DNA from: Xestospongia bergquistia | Lineage: Eukaryota > Porifera > Demospongiae > Haplosclerida > Petrosiidae | DNA: 64,000 nt | Assembly (NCBI GenBank): GCA_963965975.1 | Contig: OZ014415.1 | Coordinates: 4,469,001-4,533,000, forward strand | Reading direction: 5' to 3' | Shown: positions 36,541-47,395 of the stretch, in pieces | How positions within the stretch are numbered: position 1 is the first letter of the stretch | Layout: each line of letters opens with the position of its first letter | Translations under genes and position numbers: made by a program | Notes under the pieces: generated by a model | Database searches by the model: none | The model's input: the letters and a program-made list of their open reading frames with translations, nothing else | What the model was told of the DNA's origin: nothing

Positions 36541-39500
36541 ACAGCTTAGTCTAAAGGACTTTATGGCACTAACTAAATAAACACTTATTAACAGTTTAGT
36601 GAGTTAGTTTGCATTAACACTCTAAAGTCTTTAAGTTAAAGACTTTAGAAGGTTTAGACTATTGAGAGAAGTTGATAAAGAAAACTGCTCAGTATAAAGG
36701 ACTTTATGGCACTAACTAAATAAACAGCTATTAACAGTTTAGTAAGTCAGTTTGCATTAACGCTCTAAAGTCTTTAAGTTATGACTTTAGAGAGTTTAGA
36801 CTATTGAGAGATTTTTATAAAGTAAACTGCTTAGTTTATAGCACTTTTTCGCACTAACTAAACAAGCAGCTATTAACAGTTTAGTAAGTTAGTTTGCATT
36901 AACGCCCTAAAGTCTTTAAGTTAAAGACTTTAGAAGGTTTAGACTATTGAGAGACTTTTATAAAGTAAACTGCTCAGACTAAAGGACTTTATTGCACTAA
37001 CTAAATAAGCAGCTATTAACAGTTTAGTAAGTTAGTTTGCATTAACGCTCTAAAGTCTTTAAGTTAAAGACTTCAGTAGTTTTAGACTATTGAGAGAAGT
37101 TTATAAAATAAACTGCTCAGTCTAAAGGACTGTATGGCACTAACTAAATAAACAGCTATTAACAGTTTAGTAAGTTAGTTTGCATTAACGCTCTAAAGTC
37201 TTTAAGTTAAAGACTTTAGAATGTTTAGACTATTGAGAGTAGTTTATAAAATAAACTGCTCAGTCTAAAGGAGTTTATGGCACTAAGTAAATAAACAGTT
37301 ATTAACAGTTTAGTAAGATTGTACTGCATTAACGCTCTAAAGTGTTTAAGTTAATGACTTTAGAATGTTTAGACTATTGAGAGAAGTTTATAAAGTAAAC
37401 TACTCAGTCTAAAGGACTTTATATCAGTAACTAAAAAAACAGCTATTAACAGTTTAGTAAGTTAGTTTGCATTAACGCTCTAAAGTCTTTAGGTTAAAGA
37501 CTTCAGTAGGTATAGACTATTGAGAGAAATTTATAAAGTAAACTGCTCAGTCTAAAGGACTTTATGGCACTAACTAAATAAACAGCTATTAACAGTTTAG
37601 TAAGTTAGTTTGCATTAACGCTCTAAAGTCTTTAAGTTAAAGACTTTAGAAGGTTTAGACTATTGAGAGAAGTTTATAAAGTAAACTGCTCAGTCTAAAA
37701 GACTTTATGGCACAAACTAAATAAACAGCATTAACAGTCTAGTAAGTTAGTTTACATTAACGCTCCATAGTCTTTAAGTTAGAGACTTTAAAAGGTTTAG
37801 ACTATTGAGAGAAGTTTGTAAAGTAAACTGCTCAGTCTAAAGGACTTTATGGCACTAACTAAATAAACAGCTATTAACAGTTTAGTAAGTTAGTTTGCAT
37901 TAACGCTCTAAAGTCTTTAAGTTAAAGACTTTAGAAGGTTTAGACTATTGAGAGAAGTTTATAAAGTAAACTGCTCAGTCTAAAAGACTTTATGGCACTA
38001 ACTAAATAAAAAGCTATTAACAGTTTAGTAAGTTAGTTTGCATTAACGCTCTAAAGTCTTTAAGTTAAAGACTTTAGAGAGTTTAGACTATTGAGAGAGT
38101 TTTATAAAGTAAACTGCTCAGTTTATAGCACTTTTTGGCACTAACTAAACAAGCAGCTATTAACAGTTTAGTAAGTTAGTTTGCATTAACGCTCTAAAGT
38201 CTTTAAGTTAAAGACTTTAGAAGGTTTAGACTGTTGAGAGAATTTTATAAAGTAAACTGCTCAGTCTAAAGGACTTTATGGCACTAACTAAATAAACAGC
38301 TATTAACAGTTTAGTAAGTTAGTTTGCATTAACGGTCTAAAGTCTTTAAGTTAAAAATTTTAGAAGGTTTAGACTATTGAGAGAAGTTTATACAGTAAAC
38401 TGCTCAGTCTAAAAGACTTTATGGCACTAACTAAATAAACAGCTATTAACAGTTTAGTAAGTTAGTTTGCATTAAGGCTCTAAAGTCTTTAAGTTAAAGA
38501 CTTTAGAAGGTTTAGACTATTAAGAGAAGTTTCTAAATTAAACTGCTCAGTGTAAAGGACTTTATGGCACTAACTAAATAAACAGCTATTAACAGTTTTG
38601 TAAGATTGTCTGCATTAACGCTCTAAAGTCGTTAAGTTAAAGACTTTAGAAGGTTTAGACTATTGAGAGACTTTTATAAAGTAAACTGCTCAGTCTAAAG
38701 GACTTTATGGCACTAACTAAAGAAACAGCTATTAACAGTTCAGTAAGTTAGTTTGCATTAACGCTCTAAAGTCTTTAAGTTAAAGACTTTAGAAGGTTTA
38801 GACAATTTAGAGTAGTTTAAAAAGTAAACTACTCAGTCTAAAGGACTTTATGGCACTAACTAAATAAACAGCTATTAACAATTTAGTAAGTTAGTTAGCA
38901 TTAACGCTCTAAAGTCTTTAAGTTAAAGACTTTAGAGAGTTTAGACTATTGAGAGGTTTTTATAAAAAAAACTGCTCAGTTTATAGGACTTTTGTTACTA
39001 ACTAAATAAGCAGCTATTAACAGTGTAGTAAGTTAGTTTGCATTAACGCTCTAAAGTCTTTAGGTTAATTACTTTAGAAGGTTTAGACTATTGAGAGACG
39101 TTTATAAAGTAAACTGCTCAGTATAAAGGACTTTATGGCACTAACTAAACAAACAGCTATTAACAGTTTAGTAAGTTAGTTTGCATTAACGCTCTAAAGT
39201 CTTTAAGTTAAAGACTTTAGAAGGTTTAGACTATTGAGAGAAGTTTATAAAGTTAATTGCTCAGTCTAAAAGACTTTATGGCACTAACTAAATAAACAGC
39301 TATTAACAGTTTAGTAAGTTAGTTTGCATTAACGCTCTAAAGTCTGTAAGTTAAAGACTTTAGCAGGTTTAGACTATTGAAAGAAGTTTATAAAGTAAAC
39401 TGCTCAGTCTAAAGGACTTTATGGCACTAACTAAATAAACAGCTATTAACAATTTAGTAAGTTAGTTTGCATTAACGCTCTAAAGTCTTTAAGTTAATGA

Positions 39501-40255
39501 CTTTAGAAGGTTTAGACTATTGAGAGTAGTTTCTAAAATAAACTGCTCAGTCTAAAGGACTTTATGGTACTACCTATATAAACAGCTATTAACAGTTGAG
39601 TAAGATTGTCTGCATTAACGCTCTATAGTCTTTAGGATAAAGACTTTAGTAGGTTTAGACTATTGAGAGAAGTTTATAAAGTAAACTGCTCAGACTAAAG
39701 CACTTTATATCACTAACTAAATGAACAGCTATTAACAGTTTAGTAAGTTAGTTTGCATTAACGCTCTAAAGTCTTTAAGTTAAAGACGTTAGAAGGGTTA
39801 AACTATTGAGAGAAGTTTATAAAATAAGCTGTTCTGTCTAAAGGACTTTATGGCACTACCTATATAAACAGCTATTAACAGTTGAGTAAGATTGTCTGCA
39901 TTAACGCTGTAAAGTCTTTAAGTTAAAGACTTTAGTAGGTTCAGACTATTGAGAGAAGATTATAAAGTAAACAGCTCAGTCTAAAGGACTTTATGGCACT
40001 AACTAATGAACAGCTATTAACATTTTAGTAAGTTAGTTTGCATTAACGCTCTAAAGTCTTTAAGTTAAAGACTTTAGAAGGTTTAGACTACTCAGAGAAT
40101 TTCATAAAGTAAACTGCTCAGACTAAAGGACTTTATGGCACTAACTAAATAAACAGCTATTAACTGTTTAGTAAGTTAGTTTGCATTAACGCTCTAAAGT
40201 CTTTATGTTAAAGACATTAGAAGGTTTAGACTATTGAGAGAAGATTATAAAGTAA
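36541..40255 (+). repeat. Long HOR, copy 1 (26 monomers, 3,715 bp)
   Basis: The unit starts with ACAGCTTAGTC and AACACTTATTAAC (36,541) and restarts at 40,256. Ordered marks inside include GTTATGACTTTAG, TTTTTCGCAC, CTTTAGGTTAAAG, ACAGCATTAACAGTC, TTTATACAG, GTTTCTAAATTAAAC, GACAATTTAGAG, TTTTGTTACTAAC (its TTTGTT at 38,991), GTCTGTAAG with TAGCAGG, GGTACTACC with TATATAAAC, and AATGAACAGC with AACATTTTAG. The run is a fixed sequence of about 26 distinguishable monomers, which defines a HOR rather than random variation. Confidence 0.88.
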
Positions 40256-41547
40256 ACAGCTTAGTCTAAAGGACTTTATGGCACTAACTAAATAAACACT
40301 TATTAACAGTTTAGTGAGTTAGTTTGCATTAACACTCTAAAGTCTTTAAGTTAAAGACTTTAGAAGGTTTAGACTATTGAGAGAAGTTGATAAAGAAAAC
40401 TGCTCAGTCTAAAGGACTTTATGGCACTAACTAAATAAACAGCTATTAACAGTTTAGTAAGTCAGTTTGCATTAACGCTCTAAAGTCTTTAAGTTATGAC
40501 TTTAGAGAGTTTAGACTATTGAGAGATTTTTATAAAGTAAACTGCTCAGTTTATAGCACTTTTTCGCACTAACTAAACAAGCAGCTATTAACAGTTTAGT
40601 AAGTTAGTTCGCATTAACGCCCTAAAGTCTTTAAGTTAAAGACTTTAGAAGGTTTAGACTATTGAGAGACTTTTATAAAGTAAACTGCTCAGTCTAAAGG
40701 ACTTTATTGCACTAACTAAATAAGCAGCTATTAACAGTTTAGTAAGTTAGTTTGCATTAACGCTCTAAAGTCTTTAAGTTAAAGACTTCAGTAGTTTTAG
40801 ACTATTGAGAGAAGTTTATAAAGTAAACTGCTCAGTCTAAAGGACTTTATGGCACTAACTAAATAAACAGCTATTAACAGTTTAGTAAGTTAGTTTGCAT
40901 TAACGCTCTAAAGTCTTTAAGTTAAAGCTTTAGAATGTTTAGACTATTGAGAGTAGTTTATAAAATAAACTGCTCAGTCTAAAGGAGTTTATGGCACTAA
41001 GTAAATAAACAGTTATTAACAGTTTAGTAAGATTGTACTGCATTAACGCTCTAAAGTGTTTAAGTTAATGACTTTAGAATGTTTAGACTATTGAGAGAAG
41101 TTTATAAAGTAAACTGCTCAGTCTAAAGGACTTTATATCATTAACTAAAAAAACAGCTATTAACAGTTTAGTAAGTTAGTTTGCATTAACGCTCTAAAGT
41201 CTTTAGGTTAAAGACTTCAGTAGGTATAGACTATTGAGAGAAATTTATAAAGTAAACTGCTCAGTCTAAAGGACTTTATGGCACTAACTAAATAAACAGC
41301 TATTAACAGTTTAGTAAGTTAGTTTGCATTAACTCTCTAAAGTCTTTAAGTTAAAGACTTTAGAAGGTTTAGACTATTGAGAGAAGTTTATAAAGTAAAC
41401 TGCTCAGTCTAAAAGACTTTATGGCACAAACTAAATAAACAGCATTAACAGTCTAGTAAGTTAGTTTACATTAACGCTCCATAGTCTTTAAGTTAGAGAC
41501 TTTAAAAGGTTTAGACTATTGAGAGAAGTTTATAAAGTAAACTGCTC

Positions 41548-41560
41548 AGTCTAAAGGACT
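41548..41560. repeat. Dyad 1 of the monomer (AGTC/GACT)
   Basis: Short inverted repeat AGTC-TAAAG-GACT at bases 2-14 of the reference monomer. It is shared by families A and B. Alone it is too short to matter, but it belongs to the recurring CTAAAG/GACTTTA theme of the monomer. Confidence 0.6.
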
Positions 41561-41567
41561 TTATGGC

Positions 41568-41608
41568 ACTAACTAAATAAACAGCTATTAACAGTTTAGT
41601 AAGTTAGT
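41568..41608. repeat. Dyad 2: long imperfect inverted repeat, 15-bp arms
   Basis: Bases 22-36 (ACTAACTAAATAAAC) and 48-62 (GTTTAGTAAGTTAGT) are reverse complements at 13 of 15 positions around an 11-base spacer. In family A, base 37 is T, so two further pairs (T37-A47 and G38-C46) extend the stem to 17 positions with 14 matches and a 7-base loop; B has lost the T37-A47 pair. The variant subfamily reading AAGATTGTCTGC (for example near 14,332, 18,466 and 39,602) weakens the right arm. Whether it extrudes as a cruciform or folds in a transcript is not shown by sequence. Confidence 0.8.
41570..41580 (+). other. Stops in all three frames within one monomer
   Basis: TAA occurs at bases 24, 28 and 32 of the monomer, one in each plus-strand frame. 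The minus strand is likewise stopped in three frames by the plus-strand triplets CTA at base 5, TTA at base 42 and TTA at base 58. Any open frame is therefore limited to about one monomer unless several stops have mutated. This is the main reason for calling no coding sequence anywhere in the window. Confidence 0.9.
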
Positions 41609-41620
41609 TTGCATTAACGC

Positions 41621-41649
41621 TCTAAAGTCTTTAAGTTAAAGACTTTAGA
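41621..41649. repeat. Dyad 3: perfect 29-bp palindrome
   Basis: Bases 75-88 (TCTAAAGTCTTTAA) and 90-103 (TTAAAGACTTTAGA) are exact reverse complements separated by one base, G in B and T in the common A form. This is the strongest structural signal in the monomer and recurs roughly every 143 bp throughout, intact in many copies. It breaks in particular variants: TTTAAGTAAAAG in the 52-55 kb trimer, TTTAAGATAAAG near 15.8-16.4 and 61.8 kb, and a 4-base loss giving AGACTAGAAGG in some A monomers (5,086 and 14,239). A dyad this symmetrical could be a binding site for a dimeric protein or a cruciform; that is inference. Confidence 0.9.
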
Positions 41650-41669
41650 AGGTTTAGACTATTGAGAGA

Positions 41670-41686
41670 AGTTTATAAAGTAAACT
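41670..41686. repeat. Dyad 4 (AGTTTA/TAAACT) around TTTATAAA
   Basis: Bases 124-129 (AGTTTA) and 135-140 (TAAACT) are exact reverse complements with a 5-base spacer. The self-complementary TTTATAAA lies inside at bases 126-133, so a TATAAA string is present on both strands of each intact monomer. The dyad is common to A and B. Variant monomers with AAACAGCTCGG (A) or TTTCATAAAG (B) alter one arm. Confidence 0.75.
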
Positions 41687-43965
41687 GCTCAGTCTAAAAG
41701 ACTTTATGGCACTAACTAAATAAAAAGCTATTAACAGTTTAGTAAGTTAGTTTGCATTAACGCTCTAAAGTCTTTAAGTTAAAGACTTTAGAGAGTTTAG
41801 ACTATTGAGAGAGTTTTATAAAGTAAACTGCTCAGTTTATAGCACTTTTTGGCACTAACTAAACAAGCAGCTATTAACAGTTTAGTAAGTTAGTTTGCAT
41901 TAACGCTCTAAAGTCTTTAACATAAAGACTTTATAAGGTTTAGACTGTTGAGAGAATTTTATAAAGTAAACGGCTCAGTCTAAAGGACTTTATGGCACTA
42001 ACTAAATAAACAGCTATTAACAGTTTAGTAAGTTAGTTTGCATTAACGGTCTAAAGTCTTTAAGTTAAAAATTTTAGAAGGTTTGGACTATTGAGAGAAG
42101 TTTATACAGTAAACTGCTCAGTCTAAAAGACTTTATGGCACTAACTAAATAAACAGCTATTAACAGTTTAGTAAGTTAGTTTGCATTAACGCTCTAAAGT
42201 CTTTAAGTTAAAGACTTTAGAAGGTTTAGACTATTAAGAGAAGTTTCTAAATTAAACTGCTCAGTCTAAAGGACTTTATGGCACTAACTAAATAAACAGC
42301 TATTAACAGTTTTGTAAGATTGTCTGCATTAACGCTCTAAAGTCGTTAAGTTAAAGACTTTAGAAGGTTTAGACTATTGAGAGAATTTTATAAAGTAAAC
42401 TGCTCAGTCTAAAGGACTTTATGGCACTAACTAAAGAAACAGCTATTAACAGTTCAGTAAGTTAGTTTGCATTAACGCTCTAAAGTCTTTAAGTTAAAGA
42501 CTTTAGAAGGTTTAGACAATTTAGAGTAGTTTAAAAAGTAAACTACTCGGTCTAAAGGACTTTATGGCACTAACTAAATAAACAGCTATTAACAATTTAG
42601 TAAGTTAGTTTGCATTAACGCTCTAAAGTCTTTAAGTTAAAGACTTTAGAGAGTTTAGACTATTGAGAGGTTTTTATAAAAAAAACTGCTCAGTTTATAG
42701 GACTTTTGTTACTAACTAAATAAGCAGCTATTAACAGTGTAGTAAGTTAGTTTGCATTAACGCTCTAAAGTCTTTAAGTTAATTACTTTAGAAGGTTTAG
42801 ACTATTGAGAGACGTTTATAAAGTAAACTGCTCAGTATAAAGGACTTTATGGCACTAACTAAACAAACAGCTATTAACAGTTTAGTAAGTTAGTTTGCAT
42901 TAACGCTCTAAAGTCTTTAAGTTAAAGACTTTAGAAGGTTTAGACTATTGAGAGAAGTTTATAAAGTTAATTGCTCAGTCTAAAAGACTTTATGGCACTA
43001 ACTAAATAAACAGCTATTAACAGTTTAGTAAGTTAGTTTGCATTAACGCTCTAAAGTCTGTAAGTTAAAGACTTTAGCAGGTTTAGACTATTGAAAGAAG
43101 TTTATAAAGTAAACTGCTCAGTCTAAAGGACTTTATGGCACTAACTAAATAAAAGCTATTAACAATTTAGTAAGTTAGTTTGCATTAACGCTCTAAAGTC
43201 TTTAAGTTAATGACTTTAGAAGGTTTAGACTATTGAGAGTAGTTTCTAAAATAAACTGCTCAGTCTAAAGGACTTTATGGTACTACCTATATAAACAGCT
43301 ATTAACAGTTGAGTAAGATTGTCTGCATTAACGCTCTATAGTCTTTAGGATAAAGACTTTAGTAGGTTTAGACTATTGAGAGAAGTTTACAAAGTAAACT
43401 GCTCAGACTAAAGCACTTTATATCACTAACTAAATGAACAGCTATTAACAGTTTAGTAAGTTAGTTTGCATTAACGCTCTAAAGTCTTTAAGTTAAAGAC
43501 GTTAGAAGGGTTAAACTATTGAGAGAAGTTTATAAAATAAGCTGTTCTGTCTAAAGGACTTTATGGCACTACCTATATAAACAGCTATTAACAGTTGAGT
43601 AAGATTGTCTGCATTAACGCTGTAAAGTCTTTAAGTTAAAGACTTTAGTGGGTTCAGACTATTGAGAGAAGATTATAAAGTAAACAGCTCAGTCTAAAGG
43701 ACTTTATGGCACTAACTAATGAACAGCTATTAACATTTTAGTAAGTTAGTTTGCATTAACGCTCTAAAGTCTTTAAGTTAAAGACTTTAGAAGGTTTAGA
43801 CTACTCAGAGAATTTCATAAAGTAAACTGCTCAGACTAAAGGACTTTATGGCACTAACTAAATAAACAGCTATTAACTGTTTAGTAAGTTAGTTTGCATT
43901 AACGCTCTAAAGTCTTTATGTTAAAGACATTAGAAGGTTTAGACTATTGAGAGAAGATTATAAAG

Positions 43966-45119
43966 TAAACTGCTCAGTCTAAAGGACTTTATGGCACTAA
44001 ATAAATAAACAGCTATTAACAGTTTAGTAAGTTAGTTAGCATTAACGCTCTAAAGTCTTTAAGTTAAAGACTTTAGAAGGTTTAGACTATTCAGAGAAGT
44101 TTACAAAATAAACTGCTCAGTCTAAAGGACTTTATGGCACTAACTAAATAAACAGCTATTAACAGTTTAGTAAGTTAGTTTGCATTAACGCTCTAAAGTC
44201 TTTAAGTTAAAGACTTTAGTAGGTTTAAACTATTGAGACAAGTTTAAAAAGTAAACTGTTCAATCTAAAGGACTTTATGGCACTAAATAAATAAAAAGCC
44301 ACTAACAGTTTAGTAAGTTAGTTTGCATTAACGCTCTAAAGTCTTTAAGTTAAAGACTTTAGAAGGTTTAAACTATTGAGAGAAGTTTAAAAAGAAAACT
44401 GCTCAGTCTAAAGGACTTTATGGCACTAACTAAATAAGCAGCTATTAACAGTTTAGTAAGTTAGTTTGCATTAACGCTCTAAAGTCTTTAAGTTAAAGAC
44501 TTTAGAGAGTTTAGACTATTGAGAGATTTTTATAAAGTAAACTGCTCAGTTTATAGGACTTTATGGCACTAACTGAATAAGTAGCTATTAACAGTTTAGT
44601 AAGTTAGTTTGCATTAACGCTCTAAAGTCATTAAGTTAAAGACTTTAGAAGGTTTAGACTATTGAGAGACATTTATAAAGTAAACTGCTTAGTCTAAAGG
44701 ACTTTATGGCACTAACTAAATAAACAGCTATTAACAGTTTAGTAAGTTAGTTTGCATTAACGCTCTAAAATCTTTAAGTTAAAGACTTTGGAGAGTTTAG
44801 ACTATTGAGAGATTTTTATAAAGTAAACTGCTCAGTTTATAGGACTTTATGGCACTAACTAAATAAACAGCTATTAACAGTTTAGTAAGTTAATTTGCAT
44901 TAACGCACTAAAGTTTTTAAGTTAAAGACTTTAGAAGGTTTAGACTATTGAGAGACGTTTATAAAGTAAACTGCTCAGTCTAAAGCACTTTATGGCACTA
45001 ACTAAATAAACAGCTATTAACAGTTTAGTAAGTTAGTTTGCATTAACGCTCTAAAGTCTTTAAGTTAAAGACTTTAGAAGGTTTAGACTATTGAGAGAAG
45101 TTTATAAAGTAAACTGCTC
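43966..45119 (+). repeat. 8-monomer block inserted in the long HOR
   Basis: This block separates HOR copy 2 from the truncated copy 3. From about 44,041 it matches 58,041-59,120, about 14,003 bp away (TATTGAGACA at 44,231 and 58,234). Shared marks are TTTACAAAATAAAC, TGTTCAATCTAAAG, AAAGCCACTAACAG, GTCATTAAG, AAAATCTTTAAG with TTTGGAGAG, and GCACTAAAGTTTTT. It replaces the first part of the HOR unit, so it may reflect gene conversion or unequal exchange between the two sites. Confidence 0.8.
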
Positions 45120-47395
45120 AGTCTAAAAGACTTTATGGCACTAACTAAATAAAAAGCTATTAACAGTTTAGTAAGTTAGTTTGCATTAACGCTCTAAAGT
45201 CTTTAAGTTAAAGACTTTAGAGAGTTTAGACTATTGAGAGAGTTTTATAAAGTAAACTGCTCAGTTTATAGCACTTTTTGGCACTAACTAAACAAGCAGC
45301 TATTAACAGTTTAGTAAGTTAGTTTGCATTAACGCTCTAAAGTCTTTAAGTTAAAGACTTTATAAGGTTTAGACTGTTGAGAGAATTTTATAAAGTAAAC
45401 TGCTCAGTCTAAAGGACTTTATGGCACTAACTAAATAAACAGCTATTAACAGTTTAGTAAGTTAGTTTGCATTAACGGTCTAAAGTCTTTAAGTTAAAAA
45501 TTTTAGAAGGTTTAGACTATTGAGAGAAGTTTATACAGTAAACTGCTCAGTCTAAAAGACTTTATGGCACTAACTAAATAAACAGCTATTAACAGTTTAG
45601 TAAGTTAGTTTGCATTAACGCTCTAAAGTCTTTAAGTTAAAGACTTTAGAAGGTTTAGCCTATTAAGAGAAGTTTCTAAATTAAACTGCTCAGTCTAAAG
45701 GACTTTATGGCACTAACTAAATAAACAGCTATTAACAGTTTTGTAAGATTGTCTGCATTAACGCTCTAAAGTCGTTAAGTTAAAGACTTTAGAAGGTTTA
45801 GACTATTGAGAGAATTTTATAAAGTAAACTGCTCAGTCTAAAGGACTTTATGGCACTAACTAAAGAAACAGCTATTAACAGTTCAGTAAGTTAGTTTGCA
45901 TTAACGCTCTAAAGTCTTTAAGTTAAAGACTTTAGAAGGTTTAGACAATTTAGAGTAGTTTAAAAAGTAAACTACTCAGTCTAAAGGACTTTATGGCACT
46001 AACTAAATAAACAGCTATTAACAATTTAGTAAGTTAGTTTGCATTAACGCTCTAAAGTCTTTAAGTTAAAGACTTTAGAGAGTTTAGACTATTGAGAGGT
46101 TTTTATAAAAAAAACTGCTCAGTTTATAGGACTTTTGTTACTAACTAAATAAGCAGCTATTAACAGTGTAGTAAGTTAGTTTGCATTAACGCTCTAAAGT
46201 CTTTAGGTTAATTACTTTAGAAGGTTTAGACTATTGAGAGACGTTTATAAAGTAAACTGCTCAGTATAAAGGACTTTATGGCACTAACTAAATAAACAGC
46301 TATTAACAGTTTAGTAAGTTAGTTTGCATTAACGCTCTAAAGTCTTTAAGTTAAAGACTTTAGAAGGTTTAGACTATTGAGAGAAGTTTATAAAGTTAAT
46401 TGCTCAGTCTAAAAGACTTTATGGCACTAACTAAATAAACAGCTATTAACAGTTTAGTAAGTTAGTTTGCATTAACGTTCTAAAGTCTGTAAGTTAAAGA
46501 CTTTAGCAGGTTTAGACTATTGAAAGAAGTTTATAAAGTAAACTGCTCAGTCTAAAGGACTTTATGGCACTAACTAAATAAACAGCTATTAACAATTTAG
46601 TAAGTTAGTTTGCATTAACGCTCTAAAGTCTTTAAGTTAATGACTTTAGAAGGTTTAGACTATTGAGAGTAGTTTCTAAAATAAACTGCTCAGTCTAAAG
46701 GACTTTATGGTACTACCTATATAAACAGCTATTAACAGTTGAGTAAGATTGTCTGCATTAACGCTCTATAGTCTTTAGGATAAAGACTTTAGTAGGTTTA
46801 GACTATTGAGAGAAGTTTATAAAGTAAACTGCTCAGACTAAAGCACTTTATATCACTAACTAAATGAACAGCTATTAACAGTTTAGTAAGTTAGTTTGCA
46901 TTAACGCTCTAAAGTCTTTAAGTTAAAGACGTTAGAAGGGTTAAACTATTGAGAGAAGTTTATAAAATAAGCTGTTCTGTCTAAAGGACTTTATGGCACT
47001 ACCTATATAAACAGCTATTAACAGTTGAGTAAGATTGTCTGCATTAACGCTGTAAAGTCTTTAAGTTAAAGACTTTAGTAGGTTCAGACTATTGAGAGAA
47101 GATTATAAAGTAAACAGCTCAGTCTAAAGGACTTTATGGTACTAACTAATGAACAGCTATTAACATTTTAGTAAGTTAGTTTGCATTAACGCTCTAAAGT
47201 CTTTAAGTTAAAGACTTTAGAAGGTTTAGACTACTCAGAGAATTTCATAAAGTAAACTGCTCAGACTAAAGGACTTTATGGCACTAACTAAATAAACAGC
47301 TATTAACTGTTTAGTAAGTTAGTTTGCATTAACGCTCTAAAGTCTTTATGTTAAAGACATTAGAAGGTTTAGACTATTGAGAGAAGATTATAAAG
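45120..47395 (+). repeat. Long HOR, copy 3 (5'-truncated)
   Basis: Starts at the monomer equivalent to about 41,695 of copy 2 and runs to the end of the unit. TTTGTT of the TTTTGTTACTAAC mark is at 46,134, 3,429 bp (24 monomers) after copy 2. The missing first part is replaced by the 8-monomer block upstream. Private changes include TAGCCTATTAAG near 45,657 and AACGTTCTAAAG near 46,474. Confidence 0.85.

Larger units (their letters stand above)
41547..41689 (+). repeat. Reference family-B monomer, identical to my B consensus
   Basis: This copy matches at every position the consensus I derived for the 14.3-64 kb region, so it serves as the numbering reference (base 1 = C of CAGTCTAAAGGACT). 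Landmarks are base 15 T, 21 C, 37 A, 60 A, 73 G, 89 G and 121 A, the seven positions that separate B from family A. It has 43 G or C bases of 143. The single CpG is at bases 72-73. Four dyads occupy bases 2-14, 22-62, 75-103 and 124-140. The length is close to the 145-147 bp of a nucleosome core, common for satellites, but nothing in the sequence shows how nucleosomes sit on it. Confidence 0.95.
40256..43965 (+). repeat. Long HOR, copy 2
   Basis: Same monomer order as copy 1, with TTTGTT of the TTTTGTTACTAAC mark at 42,705, 3,714 bp after copy 1. I saw only scattered single-base differences (for example GTTTATAAAG near 41,530 for GTTTGTAAAG, and a 2-base loss in AATAAAAGC near 43,150). It follows copy 1 directly, without the 3-monomer cassette. 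Its end joins a different block rather than another full unit. Confidence 0.88.

Noticed and set aside
41621-41649. The 29-bp palindrome as a bacterial-type terminator or operator
   Set aside because: It has no G+C-rich stem or gene upstream and recurs every 143 bp across a eukaryote-like satellite. It is part of the monomer.
42655-42690. A-rich run near 42,667 as the tail of a retroposon
   Set aside because: It is a variant of TTTATAAAGTAAAC inside a normal monomer, and is repeated at the same HOR position in the other three copies (near 38,963, 46,107 and 50,250).
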